A DNA stretch of 64,000 bases from Maylandia zebra (lineage: Eukaryota > Chordata > Actinopteri > Cichliformes > Cichlidae), in contig NC_135170.1 in NCBI RefSeq assembly GCF_041146795.1, positions 28,879,533 to 28,943,532 of the forward strand, given 5' to 3'. Below are positions 12,304-25,800 of the stretch, piece by piece. Below the pieces are notes generated by a model that was not told where the DNA came from, did no database searches, and was given only the letters and a program-made list of their open reading frames with translations. Both the position numbers and the translations under genes were made by a program. Positions within the stretch are counted from its first letter, which is position 1. Every line of letters begins with the position of its first letter.

Positions 12304-15300
12304 TAAGTCTTAGAGGTTTAAAACCTTTGGTCCTGGAGGGAACGAGACTGGGAAATTGTTTATTTTGCTGCCAAACAAGATAATTTAGAATTATGATACA
12401 CCAGAATAATATACTGTGTATATGGTTTGCAACAACTCTGCTTATTTGCAGCACCCAAGGGACTGCCTGTTCAACTTAACATAACATTAAGGAATTATTT
12501 GTTTGTTAAAAAAAAGAACTTATCGGCTTTACAACAAGGAGCAAACAGCCAACTAACCTACGTCTGCCTACAGTAATCTATCATTATAGAGTAACACGAT
12601 AACTGAGTAGTTTTTGATAAGGCCACACACTATTTCTCCTACAGGCCTGTTTTCTTAGTGTTGAACTTCGACTACAACCACCGCAATGAGCTCTTGATCC
12701 TATCCCGATGCCTTATTTTTATCCCCCTTCAGTGTTTTTCTCAGTTGCCAAAAGGATTAAGAACCTATCTTTTAATACCGCTCGAACGTCAACTGTGCAC
12801 GTCATCCTGCAGTCCTGAGGTGATTGACTTCCAGCACCAGCGTCTGGGAAACCACCGATTCATCCCTGTGAGGAGATGTTTGCATTTTATATTAACCACA
12901 GTGGGTAACGCGTTAAGCAACTAAATCATGCAGCGGTTTTGGACTATTTAGTTTTATGAGGTGTGAGACCTTTGCTGTTCCGTTCACACTGAGCTCACTG
13001 CGAAGAGATGGAAGATCGCACCAAACTGTGATCTATGATCAACACCATCACGCTACTGTACAAATGAAAAAGTTAATAAAAGTATGATGTCATGTGTTAA
13101 ATGGGACTGCTGCTAGCCTGCCCTCACCCTGCTAGTGATTAGCTCTCTACCCAAGCAAAGTGATGCCTGCTATTAAACTCCTGGGACAAAACACAAGTTG
13201 CTCGCTAAGGACAAATTGCACAACTGATCCGATACATAGTGAAGCCCTGCATAAGTAACCAAAGAAGACAGGGAACGCCTATAGACTGGGGCGAGATTAC
13301 CCGCCTGATTCTGAAGCCATTCATTATATGGAAACCTCTCTCTGCATAAACAATGGGTTAGAACTAAGAACCATAAACAGAGAATTTAGGCAATAAGCAG
13401 TTTTTATCTATGGATTTGACATTTTGCAGCCCACATATACTCCGTTAGTTCTTGTTAAGAAAGCTAATTTCCTACGAAAGTTTGATTCTCATGAACTGCT
13501 TGTTCTAGGAAAGAGGTTATCATCAGCCATCAGACTTTTTTTCATTCACAAGTGAAGGCAAATAAGCAAAGAAAGGAAATCAAATAGTCAGCAAACGGTG
13601 CATGATTGAGAGCTCTATGACAAAACCAAAAACAGGGATAATGCATCAGTCAGACATTTCCCTCTGCCACGTCACGGCATTCCTCACTCAAGTCATCTCT
13701 GCATTACAAGCTAAGGGTGGAAACAGGTTATTGTGGTCATTCAAACAGAAAGGAAAAGTCTGGGATCTTATCAGAGTATGAGATCTTTATATAACTGTAC
13801 TGCCCTCCGAGCGGTCTCATAAGGGAGCAGCAGAAAATATTCAATAGCATTGTGTCGCTGAGTCACTGGTGAAAAGCATTTATGTAATGAGAATCCCCCT
13901 TTAAACGATGCCATAGGCAACAAAAAGAGGAGACAAAGGACATCTTTGAAAATTCTGACAAAAGACAGTCTGTCTCTCTAACACATTTACCTAATGAAGG
14001 CATAAATAAAGCTTACCCCGATTCTTAAATGTTCACATCTTTGTAAACATCCTTTTATTTCTCTGGGTGTCCAGGAGCTCCTGTAAGAATCACAACTTCT
14101 GCTATCACATCCCTGTTTGAGGATGACTGCCACCTGGGATTTATATAAAAGTGCATTTTTAAAATGACAAGTTAAGTTGGTCAGAGAGTGTGTCACTGAA
14201 TCAGCAGCTCACCTCAACTTTACAGAGCTAGCATGCTGCAGCTCAGAGTTAAGCTATCTAGCATGCAACTCTTGCCAATCTCAAAGCATCATTAATAACC
14301 AGAAAAGTTCCAAAAGCCAAATTTGACTCCCCGATCAGAACAAAATGGACAATAAGTGCACTCAGTTACTTGCTATTGAACATAATTGAGCACATATCCG
14401 CTAAAGAAGCAGATCAAAAGTTGGCCGAGACTAAAAGCAGAGCTAAAATTGAGTATCTAATGTACATCTAGCAGATGAAACGAATCATAACACTATTGCC
14501 CCATAAGTGTGGAACTTGTAAATGAATGCTTGTATTGTGTCAGCGCTACTGTGATTTTAAGAAATGAATGGCAGTGAATGCCCCACCACCACCACCAGAG
14601 AGAATACGAACTCAGGGGAAAGACTGGAACATGATCACATACCCTTGTGCCCTATCAAGTCCTGACTGGGCCTATTTGTTACAGTGGCTCTGAGAGGGGT
14701 TTTTTGCGTTTCCCAGGTCATGGTTGAACTTCTCATATTTATGTTTGTCAAACTGAAGGCTGGCAGTCTAATTTGCTGGTATGTGTTTTCATTAGGTCTC
14801 TGGGGCCGAGTAAAGCTCCTTCGCTAACGTGGTTCCTCTGAACTTTGACCCTGGCTTTAATGGGAAGCCTGGCACAGAAGGTGGGGTTAAAGGGGGGTCA
14901 AGACTTCAGTAGGTCCACTTAGAGTTAAGGTAACAATTTGAGGAGGCATAACATGTTATGTAACCCTGTCGCTACACACTAATGACTCAGCAGAGCCTGA
15001 GGAATGTGGTCTTTCAATAGGTGTCTTTTACATCAGTTTCTGTTTGTGGAAACAAAATTAGCTTTGGTATGGTAAGATTGGACAAATCCTGCTCTGTGTG
15101 CTAGATAAGAGCTATGTAGGGCATGTGACCCACCACTGGAAAAGTAATCAGCCACAGGCCATAAAACCAGTACAGAAAAAACGTTCATACTGTCATTTTT
15201 TTTTTAACTCTGTCGCTGATATTCCCTCAAGGCAGAGCAGCTATTAATTTCTTCACTGAAACATTAGAAATGTAGGCTGGTAGGAGTCTTTCAAGGACTT

Positions 15301-16400
15301 TTAGAGAGGACAAAGCACTGACAAAATTGCTTTCATCATTTATTTTATCAATAGCTTTTTTAATACGTAGGTCCTATATTTGCATATCTAAAATCTAAAA
15401 TAATAACCAAAATATTAATTGATTGTATAAGTAATGGTACCATCAAACTCCCATGGTTATGAAGTCTTACCATCTACTGGAAAGAACACCAATCGCTTTG
15501 ATAAAAGCAAACACCTCACAGTGTTTGATATCATGCTTTTATTTCACGTAGTAGAAACTGAGACCAGAAACACAAAATCCACTACTAGTTCTACTAGTAT
15601 CAGATGGAGAAGTTGGTTGTTTTTTGTTTTTTTTATCTGTGCGCCGTTTTGTTTACTTATGATTGGCATAGACCTTGACCTTTAAAAGCTATATATGGAA
15701 AACTTGCAGGATGCACGCACATTAAAATTAGTGGACTTTCCAACTTTCGGTTGTGCCACATGACCTGATGTGTTATCTAATGAGATGCTTTGAATTCTTG
15801 TTGGATGACATAAAGGTTCAATGACCAGACAACGGGGGGGGGGAGAATGCGGAAGGCTCTCAAACCCTCAGGGTAGCATCATGTTCATGACTGAGCTTAA
15901 ATGTGACAACAGTCAATCTCACCTGTTCCACAGCCAAGCCCAGAGCAAGTATCGGGAAAACAAATACCAACGACATCAAGCATACTTTAAATATTTTTGA
16001 GCGTGAGAGTTTTTGTGTATGTTTGTAGTTTTAAACTATTTGGCTTGTTGTACCTATTGTTTGCTCTGGGAGTCCGTTTTGGAAGTTTTAATAGAAGTAA
16101 GTGGTTTGTAAACACCTAGGTTTATGTCTTATTAATTTGCCCTTGTGTACTTGGACGCTTATCTTTCTTTTAGAGTTTACCTTTATTTTAAGTCTAAAGC
16201 TGGTATGGTATCCTACGATTGACAGACTCATCCAAATGGCCTTATGTGGGGATATAAAATAGGTTTCTGTTTATATGTTTATTTTTCCTTATACTCGTGT
16301 ATTTTACAACAGGCTACCGTTTAACCGAGTGATTGTTATCAGCTAAAGTTATACTTATACCAATCAAAGCAAAACTAATGCTATAAGTGTCTATTTATAC
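12304..16400. other. intergenic and upstream region of the kinase gene
   Basis: No coding exon recognised. Contents worth noting are a segment at 12688-12744 that resembles an insertion inside the first Tc1 relic, a short CCA-rich run near 14580 and a run of ten G at 15834-15843. Sequence close to 16.4 kb probably belongs to the promoter of the kinase gene, but no TATA box is obvious. Confidence 0.45.
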
Positions 16401-16813
16401 GTACCTGCCGTGTTAAGATCGGGTCACTCACTACCGCATGCCAACCAGCTGGCTTGCACCTTGAGAAGTCCTGCTCTGCAAATTCATTGGCCTCTGCTGC
16501 TTAGCGTCAGCGCAGGGGGCTGGGCTCTGATGAGGACTTTGCTGTCAGGAATGCATAGTAGCACTAAAACCCCACTGACTGTGTCGCGCTGCTGCAGACA
16601 TCACCTTTATGTTTGGGACGCACTTAAGCTGGATTACATACCGGTGGTTTCGAACAGCTTCTGTAGCCTCTAACTGACCTTTTTTATTTAATAATTAATA
16701 TTATGCGAGTTTTTACTTGAGCTTACAAGAAAGTCGTCTCCTTTTTTGTATTTATTTGGCGAGAAAGAACTGTTTCATTACACGGCACGACTTCAATGCC
16801 ACCTTCAACAACC
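16401..16813 (+). promoter_or_regulatory. probable promoter/5' UTR of stk17-type kinase
   Basis: This stretch directly precedes the first coding exon and is locally richer in GC near 16410-16640 than the flanks. The reading frame of exon 1 stays open for at least 70 bases upstream, so a start site further upstream is not excluded by stops. No TATA box, initiator or transcription start can be fixed by eye. Confidence 0.35.
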
Positions 16814-16816
16814 ATG
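16796..16816 (+). other. alternative in-frame start codons of the kinase
   Basis: Two ATGs lie in frame, at 16796 and 16814. The upstream one would add MPPSTT but has T at position -3, a poor Kozak context. The downstream one sits in ACCATGA, a better context, and was chosen. Both give the same kinase domain (370 or 364 residues). Confidence 0.6.
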
Positions 16817-19800
16817 AACAAAAGCGGAATGGTTACAAAAATCAACACCAGGATAAGGACTGACCCGTTCGCTGGCAGCTACGAGCTGGTGGGCAAAGAA
16901 CTGGGCAGGTAAGTTTGTTTGTTGCCTGAAGGTTTTCGTTTTTTTTTCCTCCAAGCAGTCATTGACAAAAATCCTAATACCTTCGTGCGTTGGCTGGACG
17001 TTGCAACAATGTCTGAACAGATTTAGGCAAATCGCTTAATCATATTAGAGTTACTCTCTGCACGTGTTACTGGGAAGCCTGCTAATTGAATATTTCCAAT
17101 TGCGCTTTCCATCTGCTGGCGCGGAGCAGCGCTTTGGCACACGCAACGCGTAATGGTAATGCGCTTCTGTGAGTCCTGGCTGGAAGTTGCTAAATAGTTT
17201 TGAGACTCTGAAACATTTTTTAATTCTAAACAGTGACAATAACGAGTTGTGTGGAAATGCATGGACTGTTCTTATACATTATCTTTGCGATTTAAGGAAG
17301 AAAGGTTTTCGACTTGCTTAATATTTCTGCTGAGGTCCCGCGTGCACGATCCATTATATCCTGGTGTAAGTGGTACTGAAAATGAAAAACCTCAAATGTC
17401 AAGAGTGCTTAAGAATGGACTTGGAGTAATCGTTCTGAATGCGCGGCGATCTACACTGACATCAAGAAACATACGTGCAACAACTAATGATCAAACATGC
17501 GAAAACACAAAGCAAGACTTTCTAATCCTGGCCTATATAGTTCATTCTTGCTGCTTTCTTGACTATTTTCCTGTTTCATGTACCTGCTTTCCCACAAGTT
17601 AAATATCCTGTCTACCAACAGTGCCTTTTTTTTTTGTTTTGCTCTGGCTTCCTCTTTCTTTAGCCACATATATATTTATGTCTCCCAGTTGCTGGTTTGT
17701 GGATGCCAGCTGAAATTCCAGATTCCCGCTGTATTTAACTGGGGATTCCCCAATGTGCCAAATTACAATGACTTTCTCTAATAAGCACTGCAGCATGAAT
17801 AAAGAAGATGAGCTGTGTTTCGCTCCTTGGGTTTCACTCAATTCAGCAGCTGGTTGCACTCTCTGTTTTCACAAATCAACTTCAGGTTTGTTCTTTTGCA
17901 CATGCTCAGTAATGTCCTAGTAAGTAGCCAATTACCTTTTATAAGACACCCTGGGACATGAGGGAGAGTAGCATGACCTGTCGTGCTGGCTTTAGGCTAC
18001 CAGTGTAGTCTACAGCATCCTATAAACTTTTTTCTTTCCCTTCACTACTACCATAGATCAACTTTCTTCATAATCACATTAGGTGCAGGAATGTACGTAA
18101 GTGCCGCATGGCAGGAGATTAGCTTTATTGTACATTTGAATGCCGAACATTTCAACTGTAAATACCAGGCAATAATTCAGCGTTTGCAGAAAAAAAAAAT
18201 GCCTCCTGACCCTTTTTTTAAAGCCTTCTCATTATCACGCTCTGCATGGTTTCCTGCAGAAATGGCACAAAATATGTTGTGGGCAACCTGAAAGCAGGAA
18301 GAGGAACTCAGGTTGTGTGTCAGACTGTCTGTGAAAAAGGCAAATAAGAGCTGTCATTTTTCATTACGCTTCAGACATGAGTCAGTGAGCCTCTGGGGAA
18401 GACAAAATGCAAACTGCACAGGAAACCAGTTTCTTAATCAAATTATCGCCATCTTGCGCAAAGGAATGTTTTGTGTCACAGTAAATTTGGTGATTGATAG
18501 CAGATGAGTTTCAGACAGGTTCCTGAAGAGAACTGTTTGAACTATATAACCGCAATTGCTGATTATTTGAGAAAGCACTTCTCATCATTAGCCAGAGTAT
18601 GTTAAGACCTTTCTGTGTTAACAGTGAGATGTTGGTATTTTTAATCCAAAAAAGCAAAAATGTATTTTTTAAAATGTTAAATTATAGCGTGATATTTTTT
18701 TCTTTCTTTCTTTTTTTTTTTTTAATAACAAAAATATTCTTTTCATCTTCCTGGTGAACATGGCCGGCTACAAGATGGCCTTGTTTAGTAACCTCTGACC
18801 TGTTGTCAGCCTTTGAACGGACCCCCCCGGGCTGCCCTTTTCAATAACCACTAGTCATTTCTTTTCACTCTAATATGTAGCACCCAGCCCACAGCTCTGA
18901 ACTTGGCTAATTAAGGATGAAAAGCCCCTGATGGCTTTTGCCTTTTCAGTCTGAACAATGACTCGTCACTACACTGCGAGACTGGGAAATGGGGTGGCAG
19001 CCAGCACACAACCAGACTCCATCCAGAACAGTAGCTGTTTTTTGGTCAGCAGCACAGTCAGCTTTAAGCAATACTGTGTGGGAGGAAAAATAGCTTCATT
19101 TATTTAGTTATCTTCTAGCATATTTTGCTCACTTTCCCCAAGCCTTGTGTGTTGTGTCTAAAGTGTAGCTTAAGAAAACACTGAGATGTTAGTTAGGTGT
19201 AGATGTTAAGATTACAGTGACTGTCTTCATGTTGCTTGGGTTCTAACTCGACTGTCAAACTGTGACATCCCCCCCAGCGTGTGGCCTGCTCAGTCACATT
19301 CATGTGGGTGGTCTTGGTCTCAGGACTGCTGTGTTTAGCTGACTGGTCAGCTTTTGTACAACTGTCAATGCAGAAGCAGTCTCTGGCTGAGGGTCTGGGT
19401 GGAGGTGTCAACACAATTCCATTTGTCCCTGCTGCTGTCAGCTGTGAAGAAAGGGAAGTGGTGCACAAGGCCTCATTTTCAGCCTGGGAGAGACGGCTGG
19501 TGATTGTGTTGGTTTGACCCAAATGCAGTTCTGAATACATCGGACATCCTGCCCTCACCCACAGCTGACCCTTAGCACCTTTTATGACTCTATTAATGTA
19601 CATTCGGGGGGGGGAGTCAATGTTTATTAAAATTAAACGTAGATAGTCTTAATGCTGTGTTTTACCAGTGACATTATGCAACCAAGCTGTCACATCTCTT
19701 TGTTTTTGCTTGACCTACAAAGTCGCAATACCCTTATCAGAGCCCTGCCCTCTATTCTGCCGCTCTTGCCAAAAGTGTCAGCCTTATCTGCTCTCCTTCA

Positions 19801-22800
19801 GACCCTCCTGAAGGCTAGAGGAACAGGAGAAAGAAGGGGGATCTCTCAACGAATGCCTCCTTTGCACAGCATATCAGTGGTGAATAACGGTCTAAATTTT
19901 TCAAATGATGCCACATAAGCACCTTATCTCTGGACTTTTCCATAACCGCACCCTCGCTGTTGCACTTGTAGCCAATTGGGTTGCCTTTCCAAAATGCCTC
20001 ATGTCTTCTTAACAGTCAAATATTGAGTGGATTGCATGCATTTTAAGTGACCTACATTTAACCCAGTAACAATTTGAAAAGGAAATGGACCCATGTCTAA
20101 ACAAATTAAAAAAATAAAAAATAAAAAATAAAATAAAATAAAAAAAACACAGGAAGGTGGTTGTGATTTTTCTTCATGGCTAAACACTCTGTTGCTCTTT
20201 TTGTTGTTGTTGTTTCCCAGGGGAAAGTTTGCAGTTGTGAAGAAGTGCATTGAGAAGGCGACAGGGAAGCAGTATGCTGCCAAGTTCCTGCGAAAGCGAC
20301 GGAAGGGCCAAGACTGCCGCATGGACATCTTAAATGAGATTGCTGTGCTGGAGCTGGCCAAGGCAAACCCCTTTGTGGTGACACTGCATGAAGTCTATGA
20401 AACCAGCACTGAGATCATTCTCGTTCTTGAGTGGTAAGTCACTAATGTTCTACATCACAAATATTCAACTCTCTTTCCCAAACTAGCAGTGGTTTGGATA
20501 GCTAATGGCATCATACAGCAGTAATCTAAATAATTCTTCCTGAATCTAAGTGTTTGAGCCATAGCAGAGAACTTGAGGGGGGTGATTAGGTCACCAGGTA
20601 TTGGTGAAGAGAAAGGTGGGGTAGGCTCTGCGCAGGTTTCCCAGGTGTACCTTACAAATAATTCTTTTTCATAAGCACAGGTTTAGTTGGAAAAGCCTCA
20701 AATCTTACATACGTCATGCAACATCCTGTGTTTTGCAAGATAAGAACGTCAGAGCTTGGTGCTTCTGTGTGAATAATTAGATTTTATGCAGTATGGTCGG
20801 CTGATTTGCAAGAATAATTAAAAAAAAAAAGGAAGTATTTCCTGGCATAGTTCTAGGCAAGTTGCTAGTTCTTAAAAAAAAAACAAAAAAAAACACCCAC
20901 GTGTGAAATGCACAGGCTTGCACTAGTTTAACATGGTCTCTACCTTAAATGGAAATTCTCTGTGTCTGTGGTTAGTCGCTCGTCTCGCTGTAGCGTGAAC
21001 ACCTCAGTTTCTTGTTACGCTTACTGATTGTGATGAAGTGTCACTTTAAATGCCACAGTAAAACTGCAGCATGCTTACTGTGTAAAAATGACAACATTAA
21101 GCTATGGATTACTCATTTAGATGCTACCGCTTGAATCTGGTTAAGGCAGTGATGACTCTCAAACATGCATGTGAACACAGCAGGTGGTTCACACTGCTGA
21201 TTCAGTTCCCTAACAAGGTCAATTCAGCATTTGGCTTTTAATACTGTGGTTCAGATTTAAAAATCTTTAGGTATCTAGCGAGTGTCATCAAACTCCTTTC
21301 ATGAAACACTTTAATTAGGATTTAGAAAGATCCCTTAGCATCTTAACCACCTCACTTCCCTCATTACACAAAGGAGTTTGTCCTTGAATCATGTTCCAGG
21401 GACCCTGTTCCACAACTGCTCACTTCTCAGGCAGAAATCCTTCTCCTGCTCAGGATCCACTCCAGTTATTCCCTTCCCAGACATGGAATGCTTCTGTAGA
21501 ACAAAAGCTTCTCTATGGGGAAGGCTATGTTTGACCTCTTGACTAAAGTGCGAAAGGGGAAGTAGCACCATAGTTCACCCCTGCATGCCTGCAGAGAAAA
21601 CATAGCAGGAGGTCAGTCTACAGTGGCCCACATTTCCTCTTCAGCCGCCAAAGAAGTTACGCTGGGAGTTGTTGGTGCGCTGGGATTTGAAGCAGAGTAT
21701 GCATGCACGACATCTTAGCTCTGACAAAGCTTCTTTTTTTTTTTAAATGTCAGTTATTTTCTGCTGCATGTCCTAAAAGCTACAGAAGAACTAACAGCAA
21801 GCGAATGAAAAACTGCATTCACAAACCGTCTGACCTCGGCATGAGTTTCAAGAATTGCAAACCATTTTCCATTTCCTGTGGGTTTAAATGTAAGCAGCAA
21901 GCAAAGCGCAGCTCCCAAAAGTAGCACACAGCCATGCCGGTAAAATGTCGTGTGCACACACACTTTTTGTAGCCACAACCACTTCCTTGTCAATGTTAGA
22001 GAAATGAAGTCAAAGTCTAATCATCTTCAAAAATACAGCTCCAGCATGCGTCAGTACCAAAGAAACCCCCAGGGTAATGACTAGTTTTAGACATGATCAC
22101 TTTCATGAAAACCAAATCGCCTCTAAGTTCTTTTTGTGGAGAGTAACTTGAGGTAATCAGTGAGATAGGTTATCCATGGGGGGGGCAAAGTTCTTCCTAA
22201 ATGCTATGCAACATAACCCAGGCTGTACTGGACTTTAACTGAAACATGCTCTAGGTGACAGAGGGCTATAATGTAGTAATGAGCCAAAAAGAATGATTAC
22301 TAATCAAACAGAGGATTGACTTGTTTTGCCCCTTTTGCTTTCTTATCTATGCATTCAGAGTTTGGGTGGGAGTCAGCTGTTCTTAACTCTTGTCTTAAAC
22401 CAATTATTTAGCTCAAACAGTGTGGTTGTGATAGGTTTGTTCTTTTGGACTGTTGTAGGGAGGATGTCTGCCTGCATTCTAAAGTAGGGAATGCATCAAC
22501 TTCCAAAGCACAGCAACAATATTCAGACTTCAGGGAATTAGCCTGTCATTCTTGGCCACAATATATGCAAATGGTCTTTATTAGGATTTGAAAGCAAGGA
22601 TCATTAAAGTATCCATCAGACTAACTTATTCCTTCAGTTCCTTCACCCACATGAAGGCATCAATAGCCAGCTTGCATTCATTTGGTTTACATGTGCAGAT
22701 CAGCGTAAACCTATTGAGCCACTGCTCTTAAGTACTCTGGGGGTCATCAGCTGGGATTGACTGTGTTTACAGCAAGCAAGTATTTATTGCTAAGAGTTTA

Positions 22801-25800
22801 AAAAAAGAATTAGGTCTGAGAGAGGTAGAGTGCCCAAACCAAAAACAAAATGCTTTCTATTTTTACTGCTCAGGTTATTGAAGTTGGCAGGTTGAGAAGG
22901 CTAACGGGGATTTTAAGGTGCTGCTTGTATAACAGTCATGCCCAGGACCTAACGGGGACTGGAAGGTGCAGCTTATGTAACATTTGTGCCAAGGGCTGGA
23001 ACAAAAAAAAATTTCCTCTGAAGATAAAAAGCATGTCTGCTTTGTAAATCCCCCACATATGGTTGCAGTGTTTTTTGGAGGGAGTCGACTGTCAGCTTCG
23101 TGCATTGCTAGAACTGACGGAGCACCTAACATAAATCCACCATGTCTCCACATTACTTAACGTTGTTATACAAGCACAGCAGGGCTATGCAGGAATCTTA
23201 CTATTACTCAAAAATGAGCAAGCAGTTTGTTTCGAGTAAAGGAGTAGAAAACGATGCATGCTGGGGCTCATACAGAGCGGGTACAAACTTCACACTTCGC
23301 TGCTTCTTTCTTTCTGTTAAAATATTTTTACAAAGTGGTTAGGTGGCGGGTGTTTTTATTTTTTGTCTATTTCCTTCCCCTGTTTTAGTGAATTTATTTC
23401 AGTATATGAGGTTGTGAAGGAGCTTATCTGAAGCTGCTGATATGACCATTCTTATCTCTGCAATATTCCTGACAAGAGGAAAGTACTCACACAGGCGGGG
23501 TACCTAACACTGTACTGATTTATGTTGGACTCGCTTGCAGTGTGTAGATGTGGATGAACTTTGTTTCTCTAACACAAATGAGGGGGAAATGGTTATATAA
23601 TTGTAAAGAAAGCAGTAATGGCTTTATATTTTTTCCCTTTTTGTGCGATAGGTTGATAATTTGCATTGCCAACTTATGTGACTGAAACTGAGTGGAAGGG
23701 TGTGTTTGTAACTTTCGAGGAGCAATTTATTATTACAAGTGCAAATGAAAGTGAGCCAAGCTAAACTTCACTGGGTGGTTATCCACTCAAAGTTATGTTC
23801 TTCTCATCTTATCCTTAGTTTCTTTTTATTCAGTTTTCCTTCCTGTGTTTTTCTTCCAGTGCCGCCGGTGGCGAAATCTTCAACCAGTGTGTTGCGGACA
23901 ACGACGAAGCCTTTACAGAGAAAGATGTGATACGACTGGCCAGGCAGATCCTGAACGGGGTGGCCTTTCTGCATCGGAATAATGTGGTGCATCTGGATCT
24001 GAAGGTAAATGCACAAGAAATGTTAATGACAAATATAGGACGGTGCGTTCTCTCAAGAGTCAGAATGGGGAAGATATTATTTCTCTTATGCAACCACAGC
24101 TCATTCAGCGTGCCACGACTTTGTTCCCGTGAGGAATCACTTTATAAAAGCATCTGACCTAACTATCATGTTTTCTTTGATGTGTCTTGAGGTAACAAAG
24201 CAGCCGTCACTGAGATTTTCTTTTCTTTCTTGATGCGTCGGGCTTCTGGTTACACATTACACAATGTGTTCTAGATAAAATTATCCGTTGAGATGCACTA
24301 AATTGTTTTAGAAGGGCTTTCAAATGTTTGAGATCTTGTGTCAAACTGTTTTCAAAAGAGAAATCATTCATTATCGAAGCATTCCTGTGGTTCCTCAGGC
24401 TTTGCTGGCTCAAGTCTGATATTTGGATTTCTCTTTCTTGTATGTATCCCATTGTTCCAGCTAAATCTGGCATTAGGCCAGCCTGGCCTGGATTTAGGTT
24501 GTATGTACACTACAGTATTTACATAGACTAACCATAGAGCCATTTAAGTGTTTGGCAGAAATGCCTTTACCTCTCTTCAGAATTGTCTGATAGGCTTATT
24601 GGATGATCTGGGCTCAAAGGCCCAGTTAGCAAGTTGACTGATGACCTAGACCCCTAATCCTGTCAGGATCAGTTTTCCCAAATGCTTTGACTCGTAGATG
24701 CGTAATTAATTACCTCAGGCTGCTCAAATAATCAGTCTTTATCTCCTTATGTAACCTTTGCCTAATCCGCATGTGTGCCCTCTCCAGCCTCAGAACGTCT
24801 TGCTGACCAGTGCCACACCTCTAGGGGACATTCGTATTGTGGACTTTGGCTTGTCTAGACGAATGGACAACATCACAGAAGTCAGGGAGATCCTGGGTAC
24901 CCCAGAGTATGTGGGTAAGTCCTGCTTTCAGCTACAAATTACCCAAAACTACATGTCTCTTTTTCTTTTTTAAAATGTGAGCACATTTTAAGGTGACTAA
25001 CTTTGGTCATGTGTTTCTGTTGCAGCCCCAGAGATCCTGAACTATGAACCCATTAGCACTTCTACAGATATGTGGTAAGTGTGCTACTTTAGATAGTATT
25101 TCCACTCATGTTAGAGGACGCCACACACAGCTAATTTAATCTAGATAAATATTCAAGACAATGACATCACCTCCCTAACGTGCAAAAGACAATTTTGTGT
25201 CTAGACCTTTGACCACAAGACAAACCTTGCTACATACTTGCATTTAATTGGCTCATCATAGAATAGTGGAAGCCAGCCAGATGTGTGGGGCTTTGCAATA
25301 CACTGTGTAACCATAAACGACAATGACTTGCCCCATAAACACCTTCTCCTTTCTCCTTCCTCTTTACCAGGAGTATTGGGGTTCTGACTTATGTCATGCT
25401 CACGGGCGAGTCTCCTTTTCTGGGTGCTGACAAACAGGAGACATTCCTCAACATCTCTCAAGTCAACATAGACTATTCACCGGATACATTCGAGGGCATC
25501 TCCTCGCTGGCTGTTGACTTCATCAAATCTTTGTTGGTTAAAAACCCAAGGTGAGGCTCTTTTTAAACAGTAAAGGTGAAGATGAATAGATGTTATGGCT
25601 TAATGTGGAGAGTTTCCATCAGCATCACTTTGAGCAGATTAACACACCAAGGATGTGAGTCAGGTTCACACCGGCACGAAAGCACACGTCGGCACACGTC
25701 TAAATGAGCGTTTGTGGTAACAAGATTTGCGTCACTTGGGCGAGAAGTCGTTTCCTTTCTTGCAAATGCTGGTTGTGAATTTTACTCATTTAGCAAACTT

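Noticed and set aside
15834..15843. Run of ten G as a possible quadruplex
   Set aside because: A single G run without neighbouring G tracts does not form the usual intramolecular pattern.
19193..19603. 136-codon - strand ORF in kinase intron 1
   Set aside because: It has no recognisable domain, lies inside a well-defined intron and its composition looks random.
20106..20384. - strand ORFs overlapping kinase exon 2
   Set aside because: They are antisense shadows of a confirmed coding exon plus an A-rich tract.
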